Source: Streptomyces chilikensis (GTDB lineage Bacteria > Actinomycetota > Actinomycetes > Streptomycetales > Streptomycetaceae). Taken from it: 55,876 bases of DNA. The position numbers and the translations under genes were made by a program. Below, one piece after another: positions 19,146-28,462 of this stretch. The stretch spans positions 2,530,901 to 2,586,776 of the forward strand of contig NZ_LWCC02000005.1 in NCBI RefSeq assembly GCF_001642695.1. Reading direction: 5' to 3'. The notes under the pieces were generated by a model that was not told where the DNA came from, searched no databases, and saw only the letters and a program-made list of their open reading frames with translations. How positions within the stretch are numbered: the stretch's first letter is position 1; the number at the start of each line of letters is the position of its first letter.

Positions 19146-19490
19146 GTGTTTCCCGGTGGTGGCCAGCCCAACATGCAGCAGCTGCTCCAGCAGGCCCAGA
19201 AGATGCAGCAGGATCTGGCCCGCGCCCAGGAGGAGCTGGCGAACACGGAGGTCGAGGGGCAGGCCGGCGGCGGCCTGGTCCGGGCCACGGTCACCGGCTC
19301 CGGTGAGCTGCGCGCCCTGGTGATCGACCCCAAGGCGGTGGACCCGGAGGACACCGAGACCCTCGCCGATCTGGTGGTCGCGGCGGTGAAGGCCGCCAAC
19401 GACAACGCCCAGCAGCTCCAGTCCGAGAAGCTGGGCCCGCTGGCCGACGGTCTGGGCGGCGGCAGCGGCATTCCCGGTCTGCCTTTCTGA
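19146..19490 (+). CDS. YbaB/EbfC-family nucleoid-associated protein
   Basis: A 114-residue DNA-binding protein, GTG start at 19146 with AGGAG nine bases before. The family pattern is clear: an N-terminal amphipathic helix ([20 protein letters not shown]), [40 protein letters not shown] and a flexible Gly-rich tail. These dimers bind DNA with little sequence specificity and are nearly always encoded just before recR, as here (73 bp gap). Likely cotranscribed with recR and the DUF5063 gene. Confidence 0.95.
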   Translation: MFPGGGQPNMQQLLQQAQKMQQDLARAQEELANTEVEGQAGGGLVRATVTGSGELRALVIDPKAVDPEDTETLADLVVAAVKAANDNAQQLQSEKLGPLADGLGGGSGIPGLPF

Positions 19491-19563
19491 CCGGGTCGGC
19501 GGCGACTACCGTACGCAGGGAAGGGCGGCTCCGCCGGGAGCCCCGAGGAAAGCAGGCAGGGCG

Positions 19564-20163
19564 TTGTACGAGGGCGTGGTCCAGGACCTGATCGACGAGC
19601 TGGGAAGACTGCCCGGCGTCGGTCCCAAGAGCGCGCAGCGCATCGCCTTCCACATCCTGCAGGCCGAGCCCACGGACGTCCGCCGCCTCGCTCAGGCCCT
19701 GATGGAGGTCAAGGCCAAGGTCCGCTTCTGCGTCACCTGCGGGAACGTCGCGCAGGAGGAGCAGTGCGCGGTCTGCCGTGACCCCCGCCGGGACCCCTCC
19801 GTCATCTGCGTGGTGGAGGAGCCGAAGGACGTGGTGGCGATCGAGCGGACCCGCGAGTTCCGCGGCCGGTACCACGTCCTCGGCGGCGCCATCAGCCCCA
19901 TCGAGGGGGTCGGCCCCGACGACCTGCGGATCCGTGAGCTGCTCGCGCGGCTCGCCGACGGCAGCGTGACGGAGCTGATCCTCGCCACCGACCCCAACCT
20001 GGAGGGCGAGGCCACGGCGACGTACCTCGCCCGGATGATCAAGCCCATGGGCCTCAGGGTCACCCGCCTGGCCAGCGGCCTCCCGGTGGGCGGCGACCTG
20101 GAATACGCGGACGAGGTCACCCTCGGCCGCGCCTTCGAGGGGAGACGACTCCTAGATGTCTGA
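19564..20163 (+). CDS. recR: Recombination mediator protein RecR
   Basis: RecR works with RecO (and RecF) to load RecA on gapped DNA. The 199-residue protein has the helix-hairpin-helix [13 protein letters not shown], the four-cysteine zinc motif Cys56-x2-Cys59, Cys68-x2-Cys71, and a Toprim domain from about residue 80 ([29 protein letters not shown]). A TTG start at 19564 gives the conventional N-terminus [18 protein letters not shown] and follows GGCAGG. Its 3' end overlaps the next gene by 8 bases. Confidence 0.97.
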   Translation: MYEGVVQDLIDELGRLPGVGPKSAQRIAFHILQAEPTDVRRLAQALMEVKAKVRFCVTCGNVAQEEQCAVCRDPRRDPSVICVVEEPKDVVAIERTREFRGRYHVLGGAISPIEGVGPDDLRIRELLARLADGSVTELILATDPNLEGEATATYLARMIKPMGLRVTRLASGLPVGGDLEYADEVTLGRAFEGRRLLDV

Positions 20164-20815
20164 CGCGACGCTGCACTCCACCGCACTGGACCCCGGCGAC
20201 TTCGCCGTCCAGATCGCCGACCAGATCGAGAGCTTCCTGGTCGCGGTCACCGAGGTCGCCCGGGGCGACGAACCGGACTCGGCGGTTCCGTTCCTCCTGC
20301 TGGAGGTCTCCCAGCTCCTGCTGGCCGGCGGCCGCCTCGGCGCGCACGAGGACATCGTGCCGGACGAGCCGTACGAGCCCGACATGGGCCCGGAGCCCGA
20401 CGTGGACGAGCTGCGCGAGCGGCTGGCCGCGATGCTGGAGCCGGTCGACGTCTACTCCGAGGTCTTCGACCCGTACCAGCCGCGGCGCGCGCCGGTCCCG
20501 GCCCGGATCTCCGACGACCTCGCCGGGGTCATCACCGACCTGCGGCACGGCATGGCCCACTACCGCGAGGGCCGGGTGTCCGAGGCGCTGTGGTGGTGGC
20601 AGTTCTCCTACCTGTCCAACTGGGGAGCGATGGCCTCCGGAGCCCTGCGGGCGCTCCAGTCCGTGGTGGCGCACGTCCGGCTCAACCAGCCGCTGGAGGC
20701 GCTGGACGGCCTGGACACCGACGAGCACCTCGAGGAGGAGGCGCTGGCGGAGGCCGCGGGCGAGGTGATGGTCCAGGAGATCGCCGGCCCGCTGGGCCTG
20801 CGCCGGGTCAAGTAG
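20156..20815 (+). CDS. DUF5063 domain protein
   Basis: A 219-residue acidic, helical cytoplasmic protein that streptomycetes keep directly after recR. The ATG at 20156 overlaps the recR end by 8 bases, showing coupling. Conserved-looking stretches are [33 protein letters not shown] and [20 protein letters not shown], the last a striking aromatic block. No catalytic or membrane motif is seen. Function is unknown; constant linkage with ybaB-recR suggests a role near DNA repair or simply cotranscription. Confidence 0.85.
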   Translation: MSDATLHSTALDPGDFAVQIADQIESFLVAVTEVARGDEPDSAVPFLLLEVSQLLLAGGRLGAHEDIVPDEPYEPDMGPEPDVDELRERLAAMLEPVDVYSEVFDPYQPRRAPVPARISDDLAGVITDLRHGMAHYREGRVSEALWWWQFSYLSNWGAMASGALRALQSVVAHVRLNQPLEALDGLDTDEHLEEEALAEAAGEVMVQEIAGPLGLRRVK

Positions 20816-20980
20816 GGACGAGCCGGGCCGGCCGGCCCGTGCGGTCGGTCCGAAGCGGCTGCCCAGGTGTTTACCGTCACCCGTTCGGGGGAGGTGCGCC
20901 TCGGCCGGGGCGGTGCGGGAGCCGCCCCGGTCGCCTGCGGGCGGCCGTACGGGAAGAAGTACGCAAAAAGGACATCTCAT

Positions 20981-21023
20981 CATCCGGTTCACCGGATGGG
21001 ATTTTCAGCCGCTCGTTAGACTG
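20981..21023 (+). promoter_or_regulatory. Dyad and putative promoter upstream of aspartokinase
   Basis: CATCCGG-TTCA-CCGGATG (20981-20998) is a perfect 7-bp inverted repeat with a 4-base loop. TAGACT at 21018-21023 is a plausible -10 hexamer placed so that the dyad covers the -35 zone, as an operator would. The 266 bp before lysC otherwise hold nothing I can name. No lysine riboswitch was recognised. Confidence 0.4.
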
Positions 21024-21081
21024 AATCGACCGCCGCACACCTGTGCGCGCGGAGAGAAACGGAAGCGAGCGAGGAGCGCAC

Positions 21082-22374
21082 GTGGGCCTTGTCGTGCAGA
21101 AGTACGGAGGCTCCTCCGTAGCCGATGCCGAGGGCATCAAGCGCGTCGCCAAGCGGATCGTGGAGACGAAGAAGAGCGGCAACCAGGTGGTTGTCGTCGT
21201 CTCCGCGATGGGCGACACGACGGACGAGCTGATCGATCTCGCCGAGCAGGTGTCACCCATCCCTGCCGGACGCGAGCTCGACATGCTGCTGACCTCCGGA
21301 GAGCGGATCTCCATGGCGCTGCTGGCCATGGCGATCAAGAGCCTGGGCCAGGAGGCCCAGAGCTTCACCGGCAGCCAGGCGGGTGTCATCACCGACTCGG
21401 TCCACAACAAGGCGCGCATCATCGATGTCACGCCGGGCCGCATCCAGGCCTCCGTGGACGAGGGCAACGTCGCGATCGTCGCCGGTTTCCAGGGCGTCAG
21501 CCTGGACACCAAGGACATCACCACCCTCGGCCGCGGCGGCTCCGACACCACCGCCGTCGCCCTCGCCGCCGCGCTGAACGCGGACGTCTGCGAGATCTAC
21601 ACCGACGTGGACGGCGTGTTCACCGCCGACCCGCGCGTGGTGAAGAAGGCCCGGAAGATCGACTGGATCTCCTTCGGCGACATGCTGGAGCTGGCCTCCT
21701 CCGGATCCAAGGTGCTGCTCCACCGGTGCGTGGAGTACGCCCGCCGTTACAACATCCCGATCCACGTCCGGTCGTCCTTCAGCGGGCTGCCCGGCACCTG
21801 GGTCAGCAACGAGCCGTTGGTTCACGAGACGCAGCAGCAAGGGGAGCAGCAGGTGGAGCAGGCGCTCATCTCCGGTGTCGCCCATGACACCTCCGAGGCC
21901 AAGGTCACCGTCGTCGGCGTGCCCGACAAGCCGGGCGAGGCCGCGGCGATCTTCCGCGCGATCTCCGACGCGGAGATCAACATCGACATGATCGTGCAGA
22001 ACGTCTCGGCGGCCTCCACGGGCCTGACGGACATCTCCTTCACGCTGCCGAAGGCGGACGGCCCCAAGGCCATCGAGGCGCTGGAGAAGGCGCGCACCGC
22101 GATCGCCTTCGACTCCCTGCGCTACGACGACCAGATCGCCAAGATCTCGCTCGTCGGGGCGGGCATGAAGACCAACCCGGGCGTCACCGCCGACTTCTTC
22201 GACGCGCTCAGCCGGGCCGGCGTGAACATCGAGCTGATCTCCACCTCGGAGATCCGCATCTCGGTGGTCACCCGCGCCGACGTGGTCAACGACGCGGTGC
22301 GCGCCGTGCACACCGCCTTCGGCCTCGACTCGGACAGCGACGAGGCCGTCGTCTACGGCGGCACCGGGCGCTGA
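21082..22374 (+). CDS. lysC: Aspartokinase (alpha subunit)
   Basis: Phosphorylates aspartate, the entry to lysine, threonine, methionine and diaminopimelate. The 430-residue protein begins at GTG 21082 after GAGGAG. The kinase domain has KYGGSSV (7-13), [18 protein letters not shown] and [19 protein letters not shown]; two ACT domains at the C-terminus (about 265-430: [39 protein letters not shown]) give feedback control by lysine/threonine. This is the alpha2beta2 type of actinobacteria with an in-frame internal start at 21853. In streptomycetes I expect asd next; it is absent here, where a terminator follows. Confidence 0.96.
   Translation: MGLVVQKYGGSSVADAEGIKRVAKRIVETKKSGNQVVVVVSAMGDTTDELIDLAEQVSPIPAGRELDMLLTSGERISMALLAMAIKSLGQEAQSFTGSQAGVITDSVHNKARIIDVTPGRIQASVDEGNVAIVAGFQGVSLDTKDITTLGRGGSDTTAVALAAALNADVCEIYTDVDGVFTADPRVVKKARKIDWISFGDMLELASSGSKVLLHRCVEYARRYNIPIHVRSSFSGLPGTWVSNEPLVHETQQQGEQQVEQALISGVAHDTSEAKVTVVGVPDKPGEAAAIFRAISDAEINIDMIVQNVSAASTGLTDISFTLPKADGPKAIEALEKARTAIAFDSLRYDDQIAKISLVGAGMKTNPGVTADFFDALSRAGVNIELISTSEIRISVVTRADVVNDAVRAVHTAFGLDSDSDEAVVYGGTGR
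21853..22374 (+). CDS. Aspartokinase beta subunit from internal start
   Basis: Within lysC an in-frame GTG at 21853 is preceded by AAGGGGAG at 6-7 bases, an unusually good internal ribosome-binding site, just after a Gln-rich hinge (ETQQQGEQQ). Translation from it gives 173 residues holding only the two ACT domains. The place matches the beta subunit start in Corynebacterium lysC, where the sequence after the start is likewise followed by SEAKVTV. Production here is inferred. Confidence 0.7.
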   Translation: MEQALISGVAHDTSEAKVTVVGVPDKPGEAAAIFRAISDAEINIDMIVQNVSAASTGLTDISFTLPKADGPKAIEALEKARTAIAFDSLRYDDQIAKISLVGAGMKTNPGVTADFFDALSRAGVNIELISTSEIRISVVTRADVVNDAVRAVHTAFGLDSDSDEAVVYGGTGR

Positions 22375-22450
22375 CGCGACCGCTTCGGCGGCCGCTCGCG
22401 GCGGCCGGCGGCGGACGGGCCGGCGAAGAGGCCCTCCGCGGTGGAACTGA

Positions 22451-22491
22451 GAGCCCCCTTCTCCTCGTCCCTTCGGGCGGGAAGGGGGCTC
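22451..22491 (+). terminator. Terminator hairpin after aspartokinase
   Basis: GAGCCCCCTTC (22451-22461) pairs with GAAGGGGGCTC (22481-22491), an 11-bp stem; the inner part can extend around CCC-TTC-GGG. It lies about 75 bases after the lysC stop, which argues that lysC ends its operon here. Confidence 0.75.
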
Positions 22492-22812
22492 CTCCATGCC
22501 GGTTCCGTGCCGGCGGTGCGAGGAATCCCCTGGCCAGAGGTCGTTCGATTTATATGATCGGGATCGGACGTGTGCGGGTCCCGCCGAAGGCACTTGCCGG
22601 GGCCCTTGCCTCCGTCCGAAGATTCTCCCTTCCCCTCCGGCGACGGACGGAGCGGGAGCCGGGGGCTCCGTGGGGGACGCCGCGCCTTCCCGTCGTGGGA
22701 ACGGTCGGGGGGACGGTCGAGGTCGTGAGGGGAAGAGCGGGGCGATGGAAAGTTTCGGGAAGCGGTCGACGGGGGCGTACAACCCTCACGGGGTCCGGCG
22801 CGTCCAACGGGC
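22492..22812 (+). promoter_or_regulatory. Leader region before the sigma factor gene
   Basis: About 320 bases with no supportable gene. The only AT-rich patch is CGATTTATATGATCG (22546-22560), a CGAT/ATCG dyad around TATATGAT, the best candidate -10 region for the sigma operon. Open frames crossing this segment look non-coding in third-position composition. Confidence 0.35.
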
Positions 22813-23517
22813 GTGGCAGAGGTTCTCGACTTCCCAGCGGCGGCGCGCGGCGCCGGTCTGCGCCCCCACCGCCGGCCCTCCAGGCCCGGCGGTGCGCCGG
22901 GCGGCATGCCGGTGATCGCGCCCATGCCTTCGGCGCGCCGTGCACGCGTCCCCGCCCCCCGGCAGGGTGACGGCGGTGCCGCGCCGTCCCCCGCCGCCGT
23001 CACCGCCGAGGCGCCGGCCCAGGCCGGCACCACGGTCGACCACCTGACCGCGACCTACCGGGAGCACTACCGTTCGCTGCTGCGCCTGGCGGCGCTGCTG
23101 CTGGACGACACGGCCTCCTGCGAGGACGTGGTGCAGGAGGCGTTCATCCGCGTCCACTCGGCGCGCCGCAGGGTCCGTGACCCCGAGAAGACGCTCGCCT
23201 ACCTGCGCCAGACGGTCGTCAACCTGTCCCGCTCCGCGCTGCGCCGCCGCATCCTGGGCCTGAAGCTGCTGTCGAAGCCGATGCCCGACATGGCCAGCGC
23301 CGAGGAGGGCGCGTACGACCAGCTGGAGCGCGACTCCCTGATCAAGGCGATGAAGGGCCTCCAGCGCCGTCAGCGCGAGGTCCTGGTGCTGCGGTACTTC
23401 TCGGACATGACCGAGGCGCAGGTCGCCGAGACGCTGGGGATATCCGTCGGCTCGGTGAAGGCCTACGGCTCGCGCGGCATCGCCGCCCTGCGCGTCGCGA
23501 TGGGAGCGACCGCATGA
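22813..23517 (+). CDS. ECF (SigE-family) RNA polymerase sigma factor
   Basis: A 234-residue sigma-70 group 4 protein with a GTG start at 22813. After a disordered, Pro/Ala-rich N-terminus of about 70 residues, region 2 spans HYRSLLRLAALLLDDTASCEDVVQEAFIRV-like sequence (about 85-120), and region 4 contains LQRRQREVLVLRYFSDMTEA followed by the helix-turn-helix VAETLGISVGSVKAYGSRGI. It matches the SigE-family annotation of Streptomyces paralogues. Its stop overlaps the ATG of the next gene (ATGA), so sigma factor and membrane protein are coupled. Confidence 0.92.
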   Translation: MAEVLDFPAAARGAGLRPHRRPSRPGGAPGGMPVIAPMPSARRARVPAPRQGDGGAAPSPAAVTAEAPAQAGTTVDHLTATYREHYRSLLRLAALLLDDTASCEDVVQEAFIRVHSARRRVRDPEKTLAYLRQTVVNLSRSALRRRILGLKLLSKPMPDMASAEEGAYDQLERDSLIKAMKGLQRRQREVLVLRYFSDMTEAQVAETLGISVGSVKAYGSRGIAALRVAMGATA

Positions 23518-24731
23518 CCGGGCCCGAGGACGCACCGCGGTTCGGTTCCGGCCGTTCCCGGCCGTCCCGTGCCCGCAGAACCCGCCACTCCTGGCATCCT
23601 TGGCTACCGGCGGACGCCGAACGGCCCGCCGGCCGGAGCCACTTCAGCCCGCACGAACCGCATGGTGGGAACGAACCTGTGAACGAACGCCCCGACGAAC
23701 AGAGCCTCGGGTCCGGGCTCGGTCCGGACGAGGCGGAGCTGCGGCGCCTGCTGCACCAGGCCGTCGAGGACCTCGAGCCCGGGGACCGGACCCTGGAGTA
23801 CCTCCGGCAGGCCGTGCCCGCGCGCCGGGCCCGCAAGCGCCAGGCGCTGGTCGGCGTGGCCGCGGCGGCGCTCATCGCCGGCACCGCGCTCCCGACCGCC
23901 CTGCACGTCTCCTCGGCGGGCTCCGCCGAGGACGTGCGGGCCGGCAGCGTGGCGGGCAGCGCCGAGGTGCAGGGCGGCCAGGGCGACGACCTGAACGCGG
24001 GCGCCGCCGGCGGTTTCGGCAAGGAACTCCCCGGCCTGCCCGGCGTGACCGAGGACGCCGGCGACAAGGGCGCCGACTCCAAGGGCGGTGAGGACGGGGC
24101 CGGTGCGGCCACTCCGGCCACGGCGCCCGCCTGCACGGCGGGACAGCTGACGGTCTCCGGCGCGGAGGTCGGCGCGGTCGCCCAGGACGGCAGCGTCCAG
24201 GGCCTGTTCCGGATCTACAACTCGTCGATCGTGGGCTGTGCGGTGAGCGACCCGGGCACCGTCTCGGTCACCGCGCAGGGCGCGGCCGACCCGGCCCGGA
24301 TCGGCGTGGCCCGGCAGGCCGCAGGCCAGGAGGTCGAGCGGCTGCTGCTCGGCCCGGGCGCGTCCTACGAGATCCGCTTCTCCTGGGTGCCCTCCGCCTC
24401 CTGCCCCACCGGCAGCGAGCCGTCGACCCCCCCGGCCTCGGGCGGCACGGACGGCGGCGGCTCCTCGGGCGGCACGGACGGCGGCACCACCACGCCCCCC
24501 GCCACGGAGGGCACGACCGCCGGGGACCGGGGCACCGGCACCACCGGCGGCGAGAGCACCGCGGACGGCATGACACCGCAGCTGGGCACGGAGCAGACGG
24601 GTTCCGACGGCAGCGTGGCCGTGACCTACCGCCCCCAGGGCGCGGACGGCGCGGGCACGCCGGCCACGGTCAACGTCGCCGGCGCCTGCGCGGGCACCGT
24701 GTACCGGACGGGCATCCTCGCGGGCGTGTGA
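23514..24731 (+). CDS. Putative membrane-anchored anti-sigma-like / extracytoplasmic protein
   Basis: 405 residues from ATG 23514, which overlaps the sigma stop and follows GGGAG. An alternative GTG at 23679 (350 residues) is possible because codons 1-55 have clearly weaker third-position G+C bias. A short acidic cytoplasmic part (DEAELRRLLHQAVEDLEPGD) precedes a single membrane helix (LVGVAAAALIAGTALPTALHV, near residue 110). The outside part has an Asp/Gly-rich stretch, a folded domain with cysteines (ACTAGQLTVSG, SIVGCAVSDPG, SASCPTG, AGACAGTVYR) and a Gly/Thr linker (GGTDGGGSSGGTDGG). No zinc HxxxCxxC anti-sigma motif is visible; an anti-sigma role rests on operon position only. Confidence 0.75.
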   Translation: MTGPEDAPRFGSGRSRPSRARRTRHSWHPWLPADAERPAGRSHFSPHEPHGGNEPVNERPDEQSLGSGLGPDEAELRRLLHQAVEDLEPGDRTLEYLRQAVPARRARKRQALVGVAAAALIAGTALPTALHVSSAGSAEDVRAGSVAGSAEVQGGQGDDLNAGAAGGFGKELPGLPGVTEDAGDKGADSKGGEDGAGAATPATAPACTAGQLTVSGAEVGAVAQDGSVQGLFRIYNSSIVGCAVSDPGTVSVTAQGAADPARIGVARQAAGQEVERLLLGPGASYEIRFSWVPSASCPTGSEPSTPPASGGTDGGGSSGGTDGGTTTPPATEGTTAGDRGTGTTGGESTADGMTPQLGTEQTGSDGSVAVTYRPQGADGAGTPATVNVAGACAGTVYRTGILAGV

Positions 24732-24786
24732 CGTCCGGACCGGCCGGGCACCGGCCCGGTCCGGCCCCGGTACCTCGGCGGGTGCC

Positions 24787-25695
24787 TCAGGAAGCGGTGG
24801 GAGCGGCGGGAGCGGACTCCCGCCGCTCCGGCGTTCCCGGGGCGCCGTCGGCTCCGCCGACGGCGGCGGTGTCGTCCGGGGCGGCCGGGGCGGTGTCGTC
24901 CGGGATGGTGCCGTCCGGGGCGGCGTCCTCGGGCAGGATGCCCAGCTCGGCGTCGCGGGCGAACTCCACCTCGCGCCGCAGCAGCCGGAACCACATGAAG
25001 ACCACGAAGCCGGCGAAGACGAACCACTCGCCGGTGTAGCCGAGGTTCTGGAACGCCTTCAGGTCCAGTCCGCTGTCCGGCGCCGCCGCGGGCGGCACCG
25101 CGGCCATCCCCGCGTCGCCCTCGTTGAGCGTGACCCAGGCGTCGTGCACCTCGTACGGCACCAGGTTCACCAGCGACGCGGCGCTGATCGCACCGGTCTG
25201 CCCCTCGGGGAGCCCGCCGGCCGCGGGAACGCCGTCCTGGCCGGGGACCTCGGAGACCTGCAGCGCCCCCGTCACCGTGACCTCGCCCCGGGGCGGGGCC
25301 GGCGCGGCGGCCGGGTCGGGATCGCCGGGCAGCCACCCGCGCACCACGGGGAGCGCCTTGCCGTCGCCGGCGCGGAGCATGGTCAGCACGTAGTAGCCGC
25401 GCCGCTCGTCCAGCTCGCGGTCCGGCACCAGCAGCTGCTCCGCGTACCGGCCGGTGGCGGTGGTCTGGTCGCCGACCGTCTCCTTGTCCACGGGCAGCAG
25501 CTCGTCCAGCGGACGCGCGGTGCTCGGATCGGCCTCGCGGTCCTCGGCGGCGCGGGCCGTCGCGTCCCGGTGGCCCTCGACCCGGGACTCGAACCGGTCC
25601 AGCTGCCATGTCCCCATGAACACGCAGAACGGCACGGCGAGCAGCACGAAGACGTTGATCCCCCACCAGCGGGGCGTCAGCAGGAACCGGTACAC
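24787..25695 (-). CDS. SURF1-family membrane protein
   Basis: A cytochrome oxidase assembly-type protein of 302 residues. It shows the family layout: N-terminal membrane helix (WWGINVFVLLAVPFCVFMGTWQLDR), a periplasmic-side domain with VVRGWLPGDPDP and YYVLTMLRAGDGK, and a second helix near the C-terminus (GEWFVFAGFVVFMWFRLL), followed by an acidic/Ala-rich cytoplasmic tail. The GTG at 25695 gives the expected start VYRFLLTPRWWG; another GTG at 25704 is equally possible, and the open frame extends upstream without meaning. Convergent with the membrane protein before it; divergent from the peptidase gene. Confidence 0.88.
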   Translation of the reverse strand: MYRFLLTPRWWGINVFVLLAVPFCVFMGTWQLDRFESRVEGHRDATARAAEDREADPSTARPLDELLPVDKETVGDQTTATGRYAEQLLVPDRELDERRGYYVLTMLRAGDGKALPVVRGWLPGDPDPAAAPAPPRGEVTVTGALQVSEVPGQDGVPAAGGLPEGQTGAISAASLVNLVPYEVHDAWVTLNEGDAGMAAVPPAAAPDSGLDLKAFQNLGYTGEWFVFAGFVVFMWFRLLRREVEFARDAELGILPEDAAPDGTIPDDTAPAAPDDTAAVGGADGAPGTPERRESAPAAPTAS

Positions 25696-25906
25696 GCCGT
25701 CCACGGTACCGGTGCGCCTCCCGGAGCCGCCCTCCGCCCTCCGGACGCCCGCCCCGTGCGCCGCGTGACCGCACCGGGGGCGGGACGCGGCCCAGGCCCC
25801 GCCGGAGGCCGCGGCCGCGGGGCGCGGGCGCGGGCCCGGCCGGGAGTTGTCCACAGGCGGGGGACGCGCGCCGCACGCCACCCCCTCGACCAGGCACCAT
25901 GGGGCC

Positions 25907-27742
25907 ATGACTGACAGCAACGGGCCGGCCGACACGCCGACGAGGACGACGCCGGAGACCATGCCGGCGTGGGAGAAGCGATTCAGGGCCCCCCGGGTGT
26001 CCCTCCCCGACTGGGCGGAGGACGCCCCGGACCGCTCCCTGTTCGTCTCCAACGCGACAGGAACCTACGAGCTCTACGCCTGGGACCGCGCCACCGGCGC
26101 CCAGCGCCAGGTCACCGACCGCCCCAACGGCACCACCGACGGCGTGCTGTCCCCGGACGGCGCCTGGATCTGGTGGTTCGACGACACCGACGGCGACGAG
26201 TTCGGCGTCTGGCGCCGCCAGCCCTTCCACGGCGGCCCGGACGAGGAGGCGGTCCCCGGCCTGGAGCCCTCCTACCCCGCGGGCCTGGCCATCGGACGGG
26301 ACGGCCGCACCGCCGTCGTCGGCCGCTCCGCCGACGAGGAGGGCACCACCATCCACCTCGCCCGCACCGGCGAGGAACCGGTCGAGATCTACCGCCACCC
26401 CGAGTCCGCCGGCGTCGGCGACCTCTCCCACGACGGCTCGCTGATCGCCGTCGAGCACACCGAGCACGGCGACGCCATGCACTCCGCCCTGCGCGTGCTC
26501 CGCCCCGACGGCCGCACCGTGGCGGAACTCGACGACACCAAGGGCGGCACCGTGGAGCTGGGCCTGGAGGTCCTCGGCTTCGCCCCGGTCGACGGCGACA
26601 CCCGCCTCCTCGTCGGCCACCAGCGCCGGGGCCGCTGGGAGCCCATGGTGTGGGACGTCGCCACCGGCGAGGAGACCGACCTGGCCCTGGAGCTGCCCGG
26701 CGACGTGAGCGCCGAGTGGTACCCGGACGGCTCCGCCCTGCTGATCGCGCACAGCTTCGAGGCCCGCAGCGAGCTGTTCCGCTACTCCCTGGCCACCCGC
26801 TCCCTGGAGGAGATCGCCACCCCGCCCGGCACCGTCTCGGGGGCCACGGCCCGCCCCGACGGCAGCGTGGAGTACCTGTGGTCCTCCGCCGCCGAGCCGC
26901 CGGTGGTGCGCTCCACCTCCGGCCGCGTGGTGCTGGACCCGCCCGGCATGAAGGCCCCCGCGTCGGTTCCGGTGGAGGACGTCTGGGTGGAGGGCCCCGG
27001 CGGCCGCATCCACGCCCTGGTGCAGAGGCCGGCCGGCGCGACCGGTCCGCTGCCCACCGTCTTCGACATCCACGGCGGCCCCACCTGGCACGACAGCGAC
27101 GCGTTCGCCGCGGGCCCGGCCGCCTGGGTCGACCACGGGTACGCGGTGGTCCGGGTCAACTACCGCGGCTCCACCGGCTACGGCCGGGAGTGGACGGACG
27201 CCCTCAAGCACCGCGTCGGCCTGATCGAGCTGGAGGACGTCGCCGCGGTCCGCGAGTGGGCGGTCTCCTCCGGCCTCGCCGACCCCCGCCGCCTGGTCCT
27301 CACCGGCGGTTCCTGGGGCGGCTACCTCACCCTCCTCGGCCTCGGCACCCAGCCGGACGCCTGGACGCTGGGCATCGCCGCCGTCCCGGTCGCCGACTAC
27401 GTGACGGCGTACCACGACGAGATGGAGGCCCTGAAGTCCATGGACCGCACCCTCCTGGGCGGCACCCCGGAGGAGGTCCCTGAGCGCTTCGAGGCGTCCT
27501 CCCCCCTCACCTACGTGGACCGGGTCAAGGCGCCGGTGTACATCTCGGCCGGGGTCAACGACCCGCGCTGCCCGATCCGGCAGGTCGAGAACTACGTCAA
27601 GCGCCTGGAGGCGCGCGGCGCGGTCCACGAGGTCTACCGCTACGACGCGGGCCACGGCTCCCTGGTGGTCGACGAGCGGATCAAGCAGGTCCGGCTGGAA
27701 CTGGACTTCGCCGCGCGGCACCTGCCGGGGGCGGAGGACTGA
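25907..27742 (+). CDS. S9-family peptidase (acylaminoacyl-peptidase/prolyl oligopeptidase-like)
   Basis: A 611-residue cytoplasmic serine peptidase. The N-terminal beta-propeller (about 40-340) contains repeated blade motifs such as YELYAWDRATGAQRQVTDRP and SPDGAWIWWFDD. The alpha/beta-hydrolase domain follows with GGSWGGYL (Ser469), GVNDPRCP (Asp552) and DAGHGS (His583), a full catalytic triad. No signal peptide is present. The ATG at 25907 gives MTDSNGPADTP and fits the family length. Stand-alone, so its peptide substrates are not indicated by context. Confidence 0.94.
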   Translation: MTDSNGPADTPTRTTPETMPAWEKRFRAPRVSLPDWAEDAPDRSLFVSNATGTYELYAWDRATGAQRQVTDRPNGTTDGVLSPDGAWIWWFDDTDGDEFGVWRRQPFHGGPDEEAVPGLEPSYPAGLAIGRDGRTAVVGRSADEEGTTIHLARTGEEPVEIYRHPESAGVGDLSHDGSLIAVEHTEHGDAMHSALRVLRPDGRTVAELDDTKGGTVELGLEVLGFAPVDGDTRLLVGHQRRGRWEPMVWDVATGEETDLALELPGDVSAEWYPDGSALLIAHSFEARSELFRYSLATRSLEEIATPPGTVSGATARPDGSVEYLWSSAAEPPVVRSTSGRVVLDPPGMKAPASVPVEDVWVEGPGGRIHALVQRPAGATGPLPTVFDIHGGPTWHDSDAFAAGPAAWVDHGYAVVRVNYRGSTGYGREWTDALKHRVGLIELEDVAAVREWAVSSGLADPRRLVLTGGSWGGYLTLLGLGTQPDAWTLGIAAVPVADYVTAYHDEMEALKSMDRTLLGGTPEEVPERFEASSPLTYVDRVKAPVYISAGVNDPRCPIRQVENYVKRLEARGAVHEVYRYDAGHGSLVVDERIKQVRLELDFAARHLPGAED

Positions 27743-27925
27743 CCGCCCGGCCGCCGGCCGGGCGGTCGGTCCCGCCCTCCGCCCGCCCGGCCGGCGGCCG
27801 TGATCCGTCCCCCCCTCGGCGGTCCGCGACTGTCCGTAGTGGCCATGACGCCCGGGTGTACGCAACGTCACGATTCCTTCACCCTCCGATGCGTCAACGC
27901 CCTCGGGACGGGATACGGATAGGCC

Positions 27926-28423
27926 GTGCTCACAGATACGACCAGCTCCAACGACGACCCCCGGCCGCAGGGGACCGAGCGGTACGCGCCGGTGGCCAAA
28001 AGCCCCGTGTGCCCGGAACCCCAGGTCTTCGCCGCCCAGTTCAGGTCATCGCCCCGGGGAGCCCGGCAGGCGCGGCACTGCGCGGTGCGCCGGCTCGCCG
28101 AGTGGGGGCACCCCCCGGCCTGCGACCTGTCCTCCACGGTGGCCCTGCTGGTCGGTGAGCTCGCCGCCAACGCCGTGCGCCACGGACGCGTCCCCGGACG
28201 GGACTTCGCGCTCCGCCTGACCCTCGACGAGCCCGCCGGACTGGCCCGCGTGGAAGTGGTCGACGCCTCCGAGACCCCACCGCCCCGGACCGCCGGCCAG
28301 GCCCCGGTGGACGACGAGTCGGGCCGCGGCCTGGTCCTGGTCGACGCCCTCGCCACCCGCTGGGGATCCTGCCCCCGCGAGCCCATCGGCAAGACCGTCT
28401 GGGCGGAACTGAAGATCAACTGA
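27926..28423 (+). CDS. RsbW-like ATP-binding protein (HATPase_c_2)
   Basis: A 165-residue GHKL-fold protein of the anti-sigma/serine kinase type abundant in Streptomyces. The ATP site shows the N box LVGELAANAVRHGR and the G box SGRGLVLVDALATRWGS. The N-terminal 35 residues (DPRPQGTERYAPV) are disordered and precede the usual FRSSPRGARQARHCAV. It could be the kinase partner of a STAS protein such as the one at 7195, but it is 20 kb away and Streptomyces has dozens of both. GTG start at 27926. Confidence 0.88.
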   Translation: MLTDTTSSNDDPRPQGTERYAPVAKSPVCPEPQVFAAQFRSSPRGARQARHCAVRRLAEWGHPPACDLSSTVALLVGELAANAVRHGRVPGRDFALRLTLDEPAGLARVEVVDASETPPPRTAGQAPVDDESGRGLVLVDALATRWGSCPREPIGKTVWAELKIN

Positions 28424-28462
28424 CCACCGGGACCACGGCCGCCGGCGGCGCTCGGACGAGCG

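Noticed and set aside
20816-21081. Lysine riboswitch before aspartokinase
   Set aside because: The leader is too short and shows only one small hairpin; actinobacterial lysC is not generally riboswitch-controlled.
22496-22915. Possible 139-codon gene before the sigma factor
   Set aside because: Third-position bias is poor, it overlaps the sigma factor start and has no recognisable family.
24626-27871. 1081-codon open frame on the minus strand
   Set aside because: Shadow of the SURF1-like and S9 peptidase genes; antisense frames stay open because of high G+C at third positions. The protein is low-complexity with no family resemblance apart from the SURF1 part.
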